A DNA stretch of 8,011 nucleotides from Candidatus Pacearchaeota archaeon RBG_13_36_9 (GTDB lineage: Archaea; Nanobdellota; Nanobdellia; Pacearchaeales; GW2011-AR1): the NCBI GenBank assembly GCA_001786395.1, contig MFWN01000063.1, positions 4,960 to 12,970 on the forward strand. Direction: 5' to 3'. This document shows positions 1 through 5,642 of this stretch, piece after piece. The stretch's first letter is position 1, and each line of letters starts with the position of its first letter. Made by a program: the position numbers and the translations under genes. Under the pieces are notes generated by a model, which was given only the letters and a program-made list of their open reading frames with translations, was not told the origin of the DNA and did not search any database.

Positions 1-1
1 T

Positions 2-85
2 TGGATGGGAGTTTTAGGAGTGCTTAAAGCTATTGTCTGGCCTGCATTTCTGGTATACGGGCTGCTTAAGTCTCTAGGGATGTAA
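2..85 (+). CDS. C-terminal end of, or complete, tiny membrane-associated protein
   Basis: The frame is open from base 2 to a TAA at 83-85 and encodes WMGVLGVLKAIVWPAF followed by LVYGLLKSLGM. An ATG at 5-7 could start a 26-residue peptide, or the gene may continue from outside the window. The segment is almost wholly hydrophobic or amphipathic (one helix with two lysines, no acidic residue), which fits a membrane-inserted or membrane-surface helix. Small proteins with a similar I-V-W-P-A-F-L-V-Y segment seem familiar from DPANN archaea, but this is memory, not a search. The function is unknown. It ends about 100 bases before the next gene, which has its own promoter, so the two are probably transcribed separately. 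Confidence 0.45.
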   Translation, partial: WMGVLGVLKAIVWPAFLVYGLLKSLGM

Positions 86-125
86 ATATTTTCCGCAAGA
101 ACCCGAGGAAAATTGAAAAAGATAG

Positions 126-134
126 GATTTTTTG
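126..134 (+). terminator. Possible T-tract terminator
   Basis: A run of six T (128-133) lies 43 bases after the stop of the first reading frame and just before the next promoter. Archaeal RNA polymerase often terminates on T-rich tracts without a hairpin. Only the T-run supports the call. Confidence 0.25.
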
Positions 135-157
135 TAATTGATTAGTGAAAAATTAGA

Positions 158-165
158 TTTATATA
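158..165 (+). promoter_or_regulatory. TATA box for the gene at 187
   Basis: TTTATATA sits 29 to 22 bases before the ATG at 187, preceded by an A-rich stretch (147-153) that could serve as the TFB-recognition element. At archaeal spacing the transcript would begin at or within a base or two of the ATG, so the mRNA is predicted to be leaderless. Confidence 0.7.
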
Positions 166-186
166 TGGGGCACTTGTAGGCTATTA

Positions 187-474
187 ATGGAAAATAAAAA
201 TTTGAGGTCGGTTGACCAGACAAAGCCCCTTATAGAATATATCGAAAAAAACGTTAAAAAGGGATACAAGCTCGAGGATTTAAAATGGGCATTAATCTCG
301 CAGGGGTACTCCAGAACTGCAGTACAGAAGGCAGTTGATTACATTCAAAAAAACAAAAAAACTGAAGAGCCAAGACCAGTTAAAGTTGAGGCTCCAAAAG
401 AAGAGTCAATTCCAATGAACATAGAAATGCCTGAACCCTCTTTATGGGAGAAATTCAAGGGATTTTTCAGCTAA
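187..474 (+). CDS. Small conserved-looking hypothetical protein
   Basis: This encodes 95 residues that I do not assign to a named family. Residues about 14-56 (PLIEYIEKNVKKGYKLEDL onward, with the segment ALISQGYSRTAVQKAVDYI) look like a compact three-helix domain with an 'x-L-x-x-L-x-x-Q-G-Y-S' turn, as in small helical binding modules. A low-complexity charged linker follows (about 57-82; K, E and P-rich). The last residues, SLWEKFKGFF, form an amphipathic aromatic helix that could dock on a membrane or a partner. There is no signal peptide or transmembrane segment. The start is fixed by the TATA box 29 bases upstream. It lies 30 bases before the next forward gene, which has its own TATA box, so they need not be an operon. 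Confidence 0.75.
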   Translation: MENKNLRSVDQTKPLIEYIEKNVKKGYKLEDLKWALISQGYSRTAVQKAVDYIQKNKKTEEPRPVKVEAPKEESIPMNIEMPEPSLWEKFKGFFS

Positions 475-475
475 G

Positions 476-483
476 TTTATAAA
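476..483 (+). promoter_or_regulatory. TATA box for the gene at 505
   Basis: TTTATAAA begins just after the TAA at 472-474 and lies 29 to 22 bases before the ATG at 505, the same geometry as the promoter at 158-165. A leaderless transcript is predicted. Confidence 0.7.
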
Positions 484-504
484 CAATTAACCCTTTCTTT
501 ATTT

Positions 505-1002
505 ATGAATTTTACATCCACACTGGAGCAGATAGAAAAAAGCGAAGCTTTTTCCAAGTTCAAGAAGAAGAATGAAAAAGCTTTTTTATGCGCAGGGTTT
601 TTTGTTATTGATTATGAATCCGGGGGAGAACAGCAGCAGCTCGACTATTGCATAGGGGAAAATGAGATTTATACTTTTGTTCTTGAATCAGCCATATCCA
701 TAAAAAAGGCAGAAACCATAGAAGGGCAGAAAACCAACATGCCGCCAATAGAAAAAAACATGGATGTAGATTTGGATGATGCTGAGAAAATTTTAGGTGA
801 AAAAGTTAAAGAGGAAAAAATTGACAAGAAAATTGCTAAGATTATTGCAGTCTTGCAAGTTTATGAAAATCATCAAATTTGGAACCTTAACTGCGTCCTT
901 GAAGGACTGGAGATTTTAAGGTGCCATATTGACTGCAAAACCGGGGAAGTATTGAAATTCGAAAGAAAAAACATGATGGACTTCGTAAAAAGAGTGAAGT
1001 GA
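505..1002 (+). CDS. Hypothetical protein with PepSY-like C-terminal segment
   Basis: This encodes 165 residues with no signal peptide or membrane segment, so it is probably cytosolic. The last 45 residues have the look of a PepSY-type strand pair: a tryptophan at 126 (IWNLNCVLEG), then ILRCHIDCKTGEVLKFER (137-154), where D-x-K-T-G-E-V-L is the turn typical of PepSY domains. Residues about 85-120 are highly charged (D/E/K) and helical, with L-D-D-A-E-K-I-L resembling a PepSY N-terminal helix. Five cysteines (29, 49, 130, 140, 144) are many for so small a protein, but no metal-site spacing is obvious. The role is unknown. Its TGA (1000-1002) is directly followed by the reverse-strand stop codon of the next gene, with no spacer. 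Confidence 0.75.
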   Translation: MNFTSTLEQIEKSEAFSKFKKKNEKAFLCAGFFVIDYESGGEQQQLDYCIGENEIYTFVLESAISIKKAETIEGQKTNMPPIEKNMDVDLDDAEKILGEKVKEEKIDKKIAKIIAVLQVYENHQIWNLNCVLEGLEILRCHIDCKTGEVLKFERKNMMDFVKRVK

Positions 1003-1413
1003 TTATTTCTGATATTTGTTTGCATAATAATGGGAAATATTGTCAGCTTGCTTTCCAAGACGTACAAAACCTGAAAAATGATTTCCAGGAGAAACCATAT
1101 CCTGTCCTTTAGGAGTTAAACGATATCTTCTATAATCTCTTCCATCACTAACTTTGCCGGTTATTGTAACAAGACCTAATTTTTCAGCTTTTTCAAACAA
1201 TTCAGAGAGCTTGTCTTTCTCTACTGCAATCCCACGCCCTTCTCTTAACTCTTTTGCAAGACCGCTAATAGTAATCCTTCTTTTTCTTGTACCTTCCGAA
1301 CTTGCAAATACATAATTAAGATAACTTAGAGCAATCTTTAATTCACTAGTACCTCCGTTTCCAAAGGTAGGAAGTCCATTATTTCTAGGGTTTTCCACTA
1401 CTTCGGCATCCAT
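1003..1413 (-). CDS. Winged-helix DNA-binding protein (probable transcription regulator)
   Basis: This encodes 136 residues. After a disordered N-terminus (1-22), residues about 24-108 fit a winged helix: helix 1 (ELKIALSYLNYVF), a helix-turn-helix (ISGLAKELREG then KDKLSELFEKAEKLGLV), and a wing ending in YRRYRLTPKGQDMV. The 'Y-R-L-T-P-K-G' motif is the wing hallmark of MarR/PadR/ArsR-like archaeal regulators. The last 28 residues (NHFSGFVRLGKQADNISHYY) are probably a separate tail. No metal or ligand site is evident. The start is the only ATG near the promoter. It lies downstream of the methyltransferase gene on the same strand, 27 bases away, but its TATA-like element overlaps that gene's stop codon, suggesting separate transcription. 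The target is unknown; the genus of regulator is only moderately certain. Confidence 0.75.
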   Translation of the reverse strand: MDAEVVENPRNNGLPTFGNGGTSELKIALSYLNYVFASSEGTRKRRITISGLAKELREGRGIAVEKDKLSELFEKAEKLGLVTITGKVSDGRDYRRYRLTPKGQDMVSPGNHFSGFVRLGKQADNISHYYANKYQK

Positions 1414-1437
1414 CTTAAGAAGTTATAAAAACCAGGA

Positions 1438-1445
1438 TTTTTAAA
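1438..1445 (-). promoter_or_regulatory. TATA-like element for the winged-helix gene
   Basis: Reverse-strand TTTAAAAA lies about 32 to 25 bases before the ATG at 1413. It overlaps the stop codon of the upstream methyltransferase gene (1441-1443). The spacing predicts a leader of 0 to 3 bases. Confidence 0.45.
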
Positions 1446-2157
1446 TATTTTGGTTTGGCTTTCTTACCCTGACGACAATGCTTTTTCCTGGGTGTCCTAT
1501 TTTCTCTTCAGCCTGCTCTCTTTTGTCAAGAACCTTCTGTTCTTTTTTTGGTTCTTGATCACTGTCAAGGTTCTCACTCCTGAACCTTGAAGTTTCAAAA
1601 ATCTCTTCAATCTTAAATCCTACTAAATTCAATAAGTCAAGAATCTCTTTTTTATCGTATAAGTAATAATACCTGCTGCATACTTTCTCATTAATCTTCC
1701 ATTTTACATGAATTTCCTTCTCTTTATCTTTAAATTCTTCCTGCTCTTTATTCCATACGCTTATCATTGCCTCGCACCCGGGCTTTAAAACCCTAAAGAG
1801 TTCATGAAGAGATTTTTCTCTTGCTTCCTTACTTTCAATGCAATGCAGGGCATCAATAAAAACAGCTGCATCAAAGAAGCCAGCAGGAAAAGGCAGCTTA
1901 TCTGCTTCTGTTTTCTGGATAAAAGCTTCTATTCCCAGCTTGTCTGCTTTTTCCTTGGCGTATTTTAGCATCTCTTCAGAAAAGTCCACTCCATAAAAAT
2001 TTCCATCAATTTTTATAAAGTTTCTCCCAGAGCCGCAGCACAAATCCAGTATTTTGCCTTTTTTATTCCTAAGAAAATTAACTACTTCATCTACAGGATG
2101 ACATCTGTATCCTTTCCAAACCTTTGCTATTTCATCCCAAACCTGCTCTTGATTCAT
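1441..2157 (-). CDS. Trm9/ALKBH8-like SAM-dependent methyltransferase
   Basis: This encodes 238 residues of a class I methyltransferase. The N-terminal VWDEIAKVWKGYR, the SAM motif I LDLCCGSGRNF (37-47), acidic motif II GVDFS (56-60), the D-A-L-H segment (102-105), FRVLKPG (121-127) followed by ISVWNKEQ, and SRYYYLYDKKE (161-171) follow the order of the Trm9 family. In eukaryotes Trm9 methyl-esterifies 5-carboxymethyluridine at tRNA wobble position 34. The usual motif I glycine is C here (CCGSG). Residues about 186-220 are a charged low-complexity linker before a closing strand SIVVRVRKP. The ATG at 2157 is chosen because the family N-terminus begins there and a TATA box lies 29 to 22 bases upstream; an in-frame ATG at 2235 would add 26 unmatched residues that overlap the divergent promoter. 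The activity on tRNA is inferred from family resemblance and from elp3 nearby; another small-molecule or tRNA substrate is possible. Confidence 0.82.
   Translation of the reverse strand: MNQEQVWDEIAKVWKGYRCHPVDEVVNFLRNKKGKILDLCCGSGRNFIKIDGNFYGVDFSEEMLKYAKEKADKLGIEAFIQKTEADKLPFPAGFFDAAVFIDALHCIESKEAREKSLHELFRVLKPGCEAMISVWNKEQEEFKDKEKEIHVKWKINEKVCSRYYYLYDKKEILDLLNLVGFKIEEIFETSRFRSENLDSDQEPKKEQKVLDKREQAEEKIGHPGKSIVVRVRKPNQNI
1526..1558. repeat. Perfect 9-bp inverted repeat inside the methyltransferase gene
   Basis: TCAAGAACC (1526-1534) and GGTTCTTGA (1550-1558) are exact reverse complements around a 15-base T-rich loop. It falls in the codons of the charged linker of the Trm9-like protein and is followed seven bases later by a second hairpin of related sequence. 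Confidence 0.6.
1565..1590. repeat. Second perfect 9-bp inverted repeat, related in sequence
   Basis: TCAAGGTTC (1565-1573) and GAACCTTGA (1582-1590) pair exactly around an 8-base loop. Its arms resemble those of the hairpin at 1526-1558 (TCAAG plus AACC/GGTT), suggesting a duplicated or inserted short element within codons about 190-198. Confidence 0.6.
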
Positions 2158-2178
2158 GTATATTCTAATATAATAAGC

Positions 2179-2186
2179 TTTAAATT
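2179..2186. promoter_or_regulatory. Shared bidirectional TATA box, methyltransferase / reverse transcriptase
   Basis: The 8-mer TTTAAATT occupies positions -29 to -22 from the forward ATG at 2208. The same eight bases, read as AATTTAAA, occupy -29 to -22 from the reverse ATG at 2157. The surrounding TAAATTTA (2181-2188) is a perfect palindrome. One TBP site may therefore serve both genes, with flanking A-rich BRE-like sequence on each side setting the direction. Confidence 0.6.
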
Positions 2187-2207
2187 TATTTGCTAAACTA
2201 TAATAAC

Positions 2208-3296
2208 ATGCCAGCTGTGCTTGAAGAAGTTCCAATAAATGACTCTCCTTTAGTTTTAGGTGTGCCCGGTCATTATTATTCTTTTTTTGGAGGCCCTCTT
2301 TTCCTCGGAATCCACGATGATAAGTTGAGGGAGCATTACGAAAAAATCAAAATTCCCTTAAACATTCTGAGAGATGATGAAAAAAGGAGAAATCTAGCTG
2401 AACTTCTATCTTCTCTAAATCCAAAACCCGGGCTTTTTAGTGGAGAGTCAGACCTTGAGGAACTTTTCCCATTAATTCTTGAGCAAAAACATCTCTATCA
2501 GATATGGAAACAAAAAGTAAATGGAAAAGAAAGAAGTTTTTATGTTCCGCAAAAAGCATTTAAAACCTTACTAACAAATTATGTTTTACCGTTTGTTAAA
2601 GCAGTTCCAGCACATCCAAGCTGTCACGGTGGAGAAAAAGGCTGGACTGTTAAGAAGAGTTTGGAATCTCACTTGCCTGTTGTTTCTTCCTTAACTTTTG
2701 ATATGTCTGCTGCATATCACCAGGCAACAATGAATTATGTTTTTGAATTTTTTTATGATTCTTTGGAAGGCAGATGCAAGACAGAAGAACAAAGAAGAGA
2801 TGCTGCAGTATTCTTATCTGCAGTGTGCACTATAAGAAAAGACTACGATGAGCGCAGAGAAGAATGTTTTGAGGCAAGTCTTCCAGAAGGCTCTGCTGTC
2901 AGTTCAGCTGTATTCAACAGAATGCTGCTTCCTATTGACGAAGAATTTTCCAGATTTGCTGAAAAAAAAGGCATAAAATACAGCAGATGGATTGATGATT
3001 TTGTGTTTACTTCACCTAAAAAAAGGAAGTTTAATCATTTTGAATATGTGATGAGGAAAGCTCAGGAAAGTTTTACTCTTGCTCCCCGTAAAGTTTTTTT
3101 CACATATGAAGGTGTTTCATATCTCTTAGGGCATAAAATAGCATATAATGAAATTGAAAAAATATCCAGAGAAGAATTTGAAAAACAAAGAGGAGAGCCA
3201 TATACCGGAGGCATGCTTTCAGACACACATCCATGGGATTGTATGTATGAAGGATATGAAGAACCAACATGTGATGGAAACGACATACCTTTTTAA
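2208..3296 (+). CDS. Diverged stand-alone reverse transcriptase
   Basis: This encodes 362 residues with reverse transcriptase motifs in the canonical order. Motif 1: GKERSFYVPQKAFKTLLTN (106-124). Motif 2: CHGGEKGWTVKKSLESHL (139-156). Motif A: LTFDMSAAY with D165. Motif B: LPEGSAVSSAVFN (225-237). Motif C: YSRWIDDFVF with D263 and D264. A VTG-like segment SYLLGHKIAYN (304-314) follows. The three metal-binding aspartates are all present, so DNA synthesis activity is plausible. The pattern is closest to retron/group II-type enzymes, but motif B has E for Q and motif C has W for Y/F. There is no maturase, endonuclease, protease or RNase H domain. The first ~90 residues are unassigned and the tail after 328 is acidic, ending NDIPF. 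The ATG at 2208 fits the TATA box; a TTG at 2190 would add six residues. It is followed 21 bases later by elp3. The exact RT class and template are unknown. Confidence 0.85.
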   Translation: MPAVLEEVPINDSPLVLGVPGHYYSFFGGPLFLGIHDDKLREHYEKIKIPLNILRDDEKRRNLAELLSSLNPKPGLFSGESDLEELFPLILEQKHLYQIWKQKVNGKERSFYVPQKAFKTLLTNYVLPFVKAVPAHPSCHGGEKGWTVKKSLESHLPVVSSLTFDMSAAYHQATMNYVFEFFYDSLEGRCKTEEQRRDAAVFLSAVCTIRKDYDERREECFEASLPEGSAVSSAVFNRMLLPIDEEFSRFAEKKGIKYSRWIDDFVFTSPKKRKFNHFEYVMRKAQESFTLAPRKVFFTYEGVSYLLGHKIAYNEIEKISREEFEKQRGEPYTGGMLSDTHPWDCMYEGYEEPTCDGNDIPF

Positions 3297-3297
3297 G
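3290..3297 (+). promoter_or_regulatory. Weak TATA-like element for elp3
   Basis: TTTTTAAG overlaps the TAA stop of the reverse transcriptase and lies 28 to 21 bases before the elp3 ATG at 3318, the spacing used elsewhere here. It is a poor TATA match, so elp3 may instead be read through from the RT promoter, or both. Confidence 0.35.
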
Positions 3298-3317
3298 CCT
3301 GAGAACTATGATTTTTT

Positions 3318-4694
3318 ATGAAAAAACCTTCCAGGAATGAAATAAGAAAGCCCACAAAAACTCTTGCAGGAGTGACTCCTGTAGCTGTTATAATTGAGCC
3401 AAGAAAATGCAGGCACGGAACTTGCTTGTTCTGCCCTACTTTAGATGTCCCTCAATCTTATACTCCAAAATCTCCTGCAATAATGAGAGCACGGCTTCTT
3501 GATTATAATCCTTACAGGCAGGTTGAAGCAAGAATAAAAGCATACCAGGTTATGCATCATCCAACAGATAAAATTGAGCTTATTATTATGGGAGGAACTT
3601 TTCTTGATTATCCAATTAAATACCGGTATGATTTTATTAAAGCATGTTATGATGCACTAAATAACAAAATAAGTAGCAGTCTTGAACAGGCTAAAACATT
3701 AAATGAAAAAGCAAAGCATAGGTGTGTTGCACTATGTATTGAAACACGTCCAGACGTTTGCGGAGACAGTGAGATAAGGAGAATGCTTGAATTTGGGTGC
3801 ACAAGAGTTGAGCTGGGAGTCCAGATGCCTGATAATGGCATTTATAACATTTGCAAAAGAGGGCATACTGTTCAGGACGTTATTGATTCGACAAAAGGAT
3901 TAAGAGAGGCTGGATTTAAAATAGGCTATCATATAATGCCCGGAATTCCAGGAAGCAATAAGAAAAAAGACCTGCATTTATTCAAGCTTATTTTCTCAAA
4001 TGAAAATTACAAGCCAGACCAGTTGAAACTCTACCCTTGCCAGGTAATAAAAGGCGCCGAGCTGGAGAGTTTGTACTACAAAAGGAAATATCTCCCTTAT
4101 ACAGAAAAAGAGCTCAAAGAACTCCTAATAAAACTTATTTTTTTAACTCCAAGATACTGCAGGATTATGAGAATAATGAGGGAGATTCCCCCAGACTATC
4201 TTGTTGCAGGAACAACCCATATTGATTTAAGAAAAGACATTGAACAGGAATTAAGAAAGAATAATTCTGATATAAAAGAAATAAGGTTTAGGGAAGTTGG
4301 AATGAAAAGCAGATATCAGGATATTGATAATAAAAATTTAGAATTAAAAATAACCCAATACAAAGCTTCGGGCGGAGAGGAATATTTTTTAGAAACAGTT
4401 AATAAAGAGGATATTTTATTTGCTCTGTGCAGATTGCACATTTCTAATGGCAAGGCGATTGTAAGAGAGCTTCATGTTTATGGGCAAGCATTAAACATAG
4501 GTAAAAGAGAAAAAAAAGCAACCCAGCATCAGGGCCTTGGAAAAAAACTTCTTCAGGAAGCTGAGAATATAGCAAGAAAAAACAAAATTAAGAAACTCAA
4601 GATAATTTCTGGAGTTGGGGTAAGACCCTACTATAAGAAGCTGGGATATAAATTAGATAAACAAAAAGTGTATATGGAAAAAGAGATGAGGTAA
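3318..4694 (+). CDS. elp3: Elp3-type tRNA U34 carboxymethyltransferase (radical SAM plus acetyltransferase)
   Basis: This encodes 458 residues. Elp3 uses a radical SAM iron-sulfur cluster and acetyl-CoA to put a carboxymethyl group on C5 of wobble uridine in tRNA. The cluster cysteines are C31, C36 and C39 (CRHGTCLFCP). The radical SAM core continues through VPQSYTPKSPA, IELIIMGGTF (86-95), IETRPD (141-146), RVELGVQ (163-169) and GYHIMPGIPGS. Zinc/tRNA-region signatures EIRFREVG and YKASGGEEYFLE follow. The GNAT domain has RELHVYG (383-389), the acetyl-CoA loop QHQGLGKKLL (403-412) and the closing SGVGVRPYYKKLGY (431-444). The usual CPGG after the cysteines is CPTL, and the N-terminus begins almost at the KTLAGV motif, lacking the N-terminal segment of most archaeal homologues. 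No upstream in-frame ATG fits. It lies 21 bases after the RT and ends one base from the convergent gene. Confidence 0.95.
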   Translation: MKKPSRNEIRKPTKTLAGVTPVAVIIEPRKCRHGTCLFCPTLDVPQSYTPKSPAIMRARLLDYNPYRQVEARIKAYQVMHHPTDKIELIIMGGTFLDYPIKYRYDFIKACYDALNNKISSSLEQAKTLNEKAKHRCVALCIETRPDVCGDSEIRRMLEFGCTRVELGVQMPDNGIYNICKRGHTVQDVIDSTKGLREAGFKIGYHIMPGIPGSNKKKDLHLFKLIFSNENYKPDQLKLYPCQVIKGAELESLYYKRKYLPYTEKELKELLIKLIFLTPRYCRIMRIMREIPPDYLVAGTTHIDLRKDIEQELRKNNSDIKEIRFREVGMKSRYQDIDNKNLELKITQYKASGGEEYFLETVNKEDILFALCRLHISNGKAIVRELHVYGQALNIGKREKKATQHQGLGKKLLQEAENIARKNKIKKLKIISGVGVRPYYKKLGYKLDKQKVYMEKEMR

Positions 4695-4695
4695 T

Positions 4696-5511
4696 TTATC
4701 TAAACTCCTTATAATCCACCCAATCTCCTTCCTGTCTTAAAGGTTCTATTCTGTCATGCACAATTTCAGGCAGAAGTTCCTTAAGCCTTTCAGTTCCTTT
4801 TATCACATCGCTTTGGCCTTTTGCCCCTGCAAACCTCATGGCAACAATTCCTTTTAATGCCCTCTCCAAAAACGCAGGATTAGCTGCTTGGGCATACTCT
4901 TCTCCAAAAGGAGTGAAATCCTTTCTAAGCAAAGCATAAGCAACTAAAAAATCGCTGTTTACTCTTGTTGGATAAAACATCCCCTCTTTATCCATGGTCT
5001 CAGCCTGAAAATCACAAAAACATGCCTTGTCTTTCCATAAATGCTCTTCATCATGCAAGCCAGGCCAGTAAAGCCACCTTGCAATAACAATATCAGATAA
5101 CAGCAGAGGCTCTCTTATGCCAGTTGTATGCCCAACCCCATTACCTCCATTCACTTCTGCATAATTCCTTGTGTCTAGAATTCTTAAAATTTCTCCCAGC
5201 GCCCGGTTCTTTTGTTTTCTGTCTAAATAAGGATAAACCGTGCCTACTGCATTGTAAACTGCCCACGGAACAGCTTCATGCGGCCCGCCAGCCATTGCCT
5301 GAACAAATGCCCTGTTATTCACTCCCCTTTCATTTGTATAGGCATCATTCAATGCCTGATTGTAGGTTTTTACAATTAAGTCAATCCCCTTGTCAGGAGC
5401 ATCCATAAGAGTATCAGCGAGTGAAGATACATAGGCAAAAGCAGCAGCTTCATGGGTATCAAATGCTCTTTGAACCTCTTTTTGTATTCTTTCTATATCT
5501 CCCTTGTCCAT
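4696..5511 (-). CDS. Hypothetical helical protein
   Basis: This encodes 271 residues that I do not recognise. It appears mostly alpha-helical and soluble, with no signal peptide or membrane helix. Notable segments are AMAGGPHEAVPWAVYNAVG (72-90), a glycine-rich NGGNGVGHTTGIREPLLLSD (121-140), RWLYWPGLHDEEHLW (145-159) and the short CFC pair (164-166). Histidines 78, 128, 153 and 157 with nearby acidic residues could form a metal or catalytic site, but this is speculation. The repeated helix-loop spacing could suit a helical-repeat or toroid fold. The ATG at 5511 is preferred to one at 5562 because a near-perfect TATA box sits 29 to 22 bases upstream of 5511, and the extra 17 residues would lie over that promoter. 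The stop is one base from the convergent end of elp3. Confidence 0.75.
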   Translation of the reverse strand: MDKGDIERIQKEVQRAFDTHEAAAFAYVSSLADTLMDAPDKGIDLIVKTYNQALNDAYTNERGVNNRAFVQAMAGGPHEAVPWAVYNAVGTVYPYLDRKQKNRALGEILRILDTRNYAEVNGGNGVGHTTGIREPLLLSDIVIARWLYWPGLHDEEHLWKDKACFCDFQAETMDKEGMFYPTRVNSDFLVAYALLRKDFTPFGEEYAQAANPAFLERALKGIVAMRFAGAKGQSDVIKGTERLKELLPEIVHDRIEPLRQEGDWVDYKEFR

Positions 5512-5532
5512 AAAAACTCCAATCAATAAAAA

Positions 5533-5540
5533 AATATAAA
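5533..5540 (-). promoter_or_regulatory. TATA box for the gene starting at 5511
   Basis: Reverse-strand TTTATATT lies 29 to 22 bases before the ATG at 5511, which decides that start over the in-frame ATG at 5562. A small inverted repeat, GAGGT/ACCTC (5546-5550 and 5561-5565), lies just upstream and could be a regulator site. Confidence 0.7.
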
Positions 5541-5604
5541 CTTTTGAGGTAATCTTCATCACCTCTCTTCTTTATAATCCAAAGCATTTTTTTCCTAGTA
5601 TGGA

Positions 5605-5635
5605 AAAAACCCCCCAGTTTATTTGTTGGGTTTTT
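5605..5635. promoter_or_regulatory. Inverted repeat flanking the promoter of the 5649 gene (candidate operator)
   Basis: AAAAACCC (5605-5612) and GGGTTTTT (5628-5635) are exact reverse complements around 15 bases. The interior contains the best TATA-like sequence for the 5649 start, TTTATTT at 5618-5624. As the repeat lies upstream of both divergent transcription starts, it is more likely a DNA site for a dimeric regulator than an RNA hairpin. Confidence 0.45.
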
Positions 5636-5642
5636 AGTATGC

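Noticed and set aside
2158..2208. Retron msr-msd RNA next to the reverse transcriptase
   Set aside because: Only 50 bases separate the two divergent genes, and these are occupied by the promoter. No folded repeat pair of retron type is seen there or after the RT.
2158..2235. 26-residue N-terminal extension of the methyltransferase from ATG 2235
   Set aside because: It would overlap the divergent gene's start and cover both promoters. The family N-terminus begins at the ATG at 2157.
2208..3296. Diversity-generating retroelement
   Set aside because: The RT lacks the DGR-type motif B (I/L/V-G-x-x-x-S-Q), and I see no template/variable repeat pair differing at adenines, nor a target gene with a C-type lectin pattern.
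5512..5562. 17-residue hydrophobic extension of the 4696-5511 protein resembling a signal peptide (ATG 5562)
   Set aside because: The TATA box at 5533-5540 lies inside it at the exact leaderless spacing for ATG 5511, so the hydrophobic stretch is the promoter read as codons.
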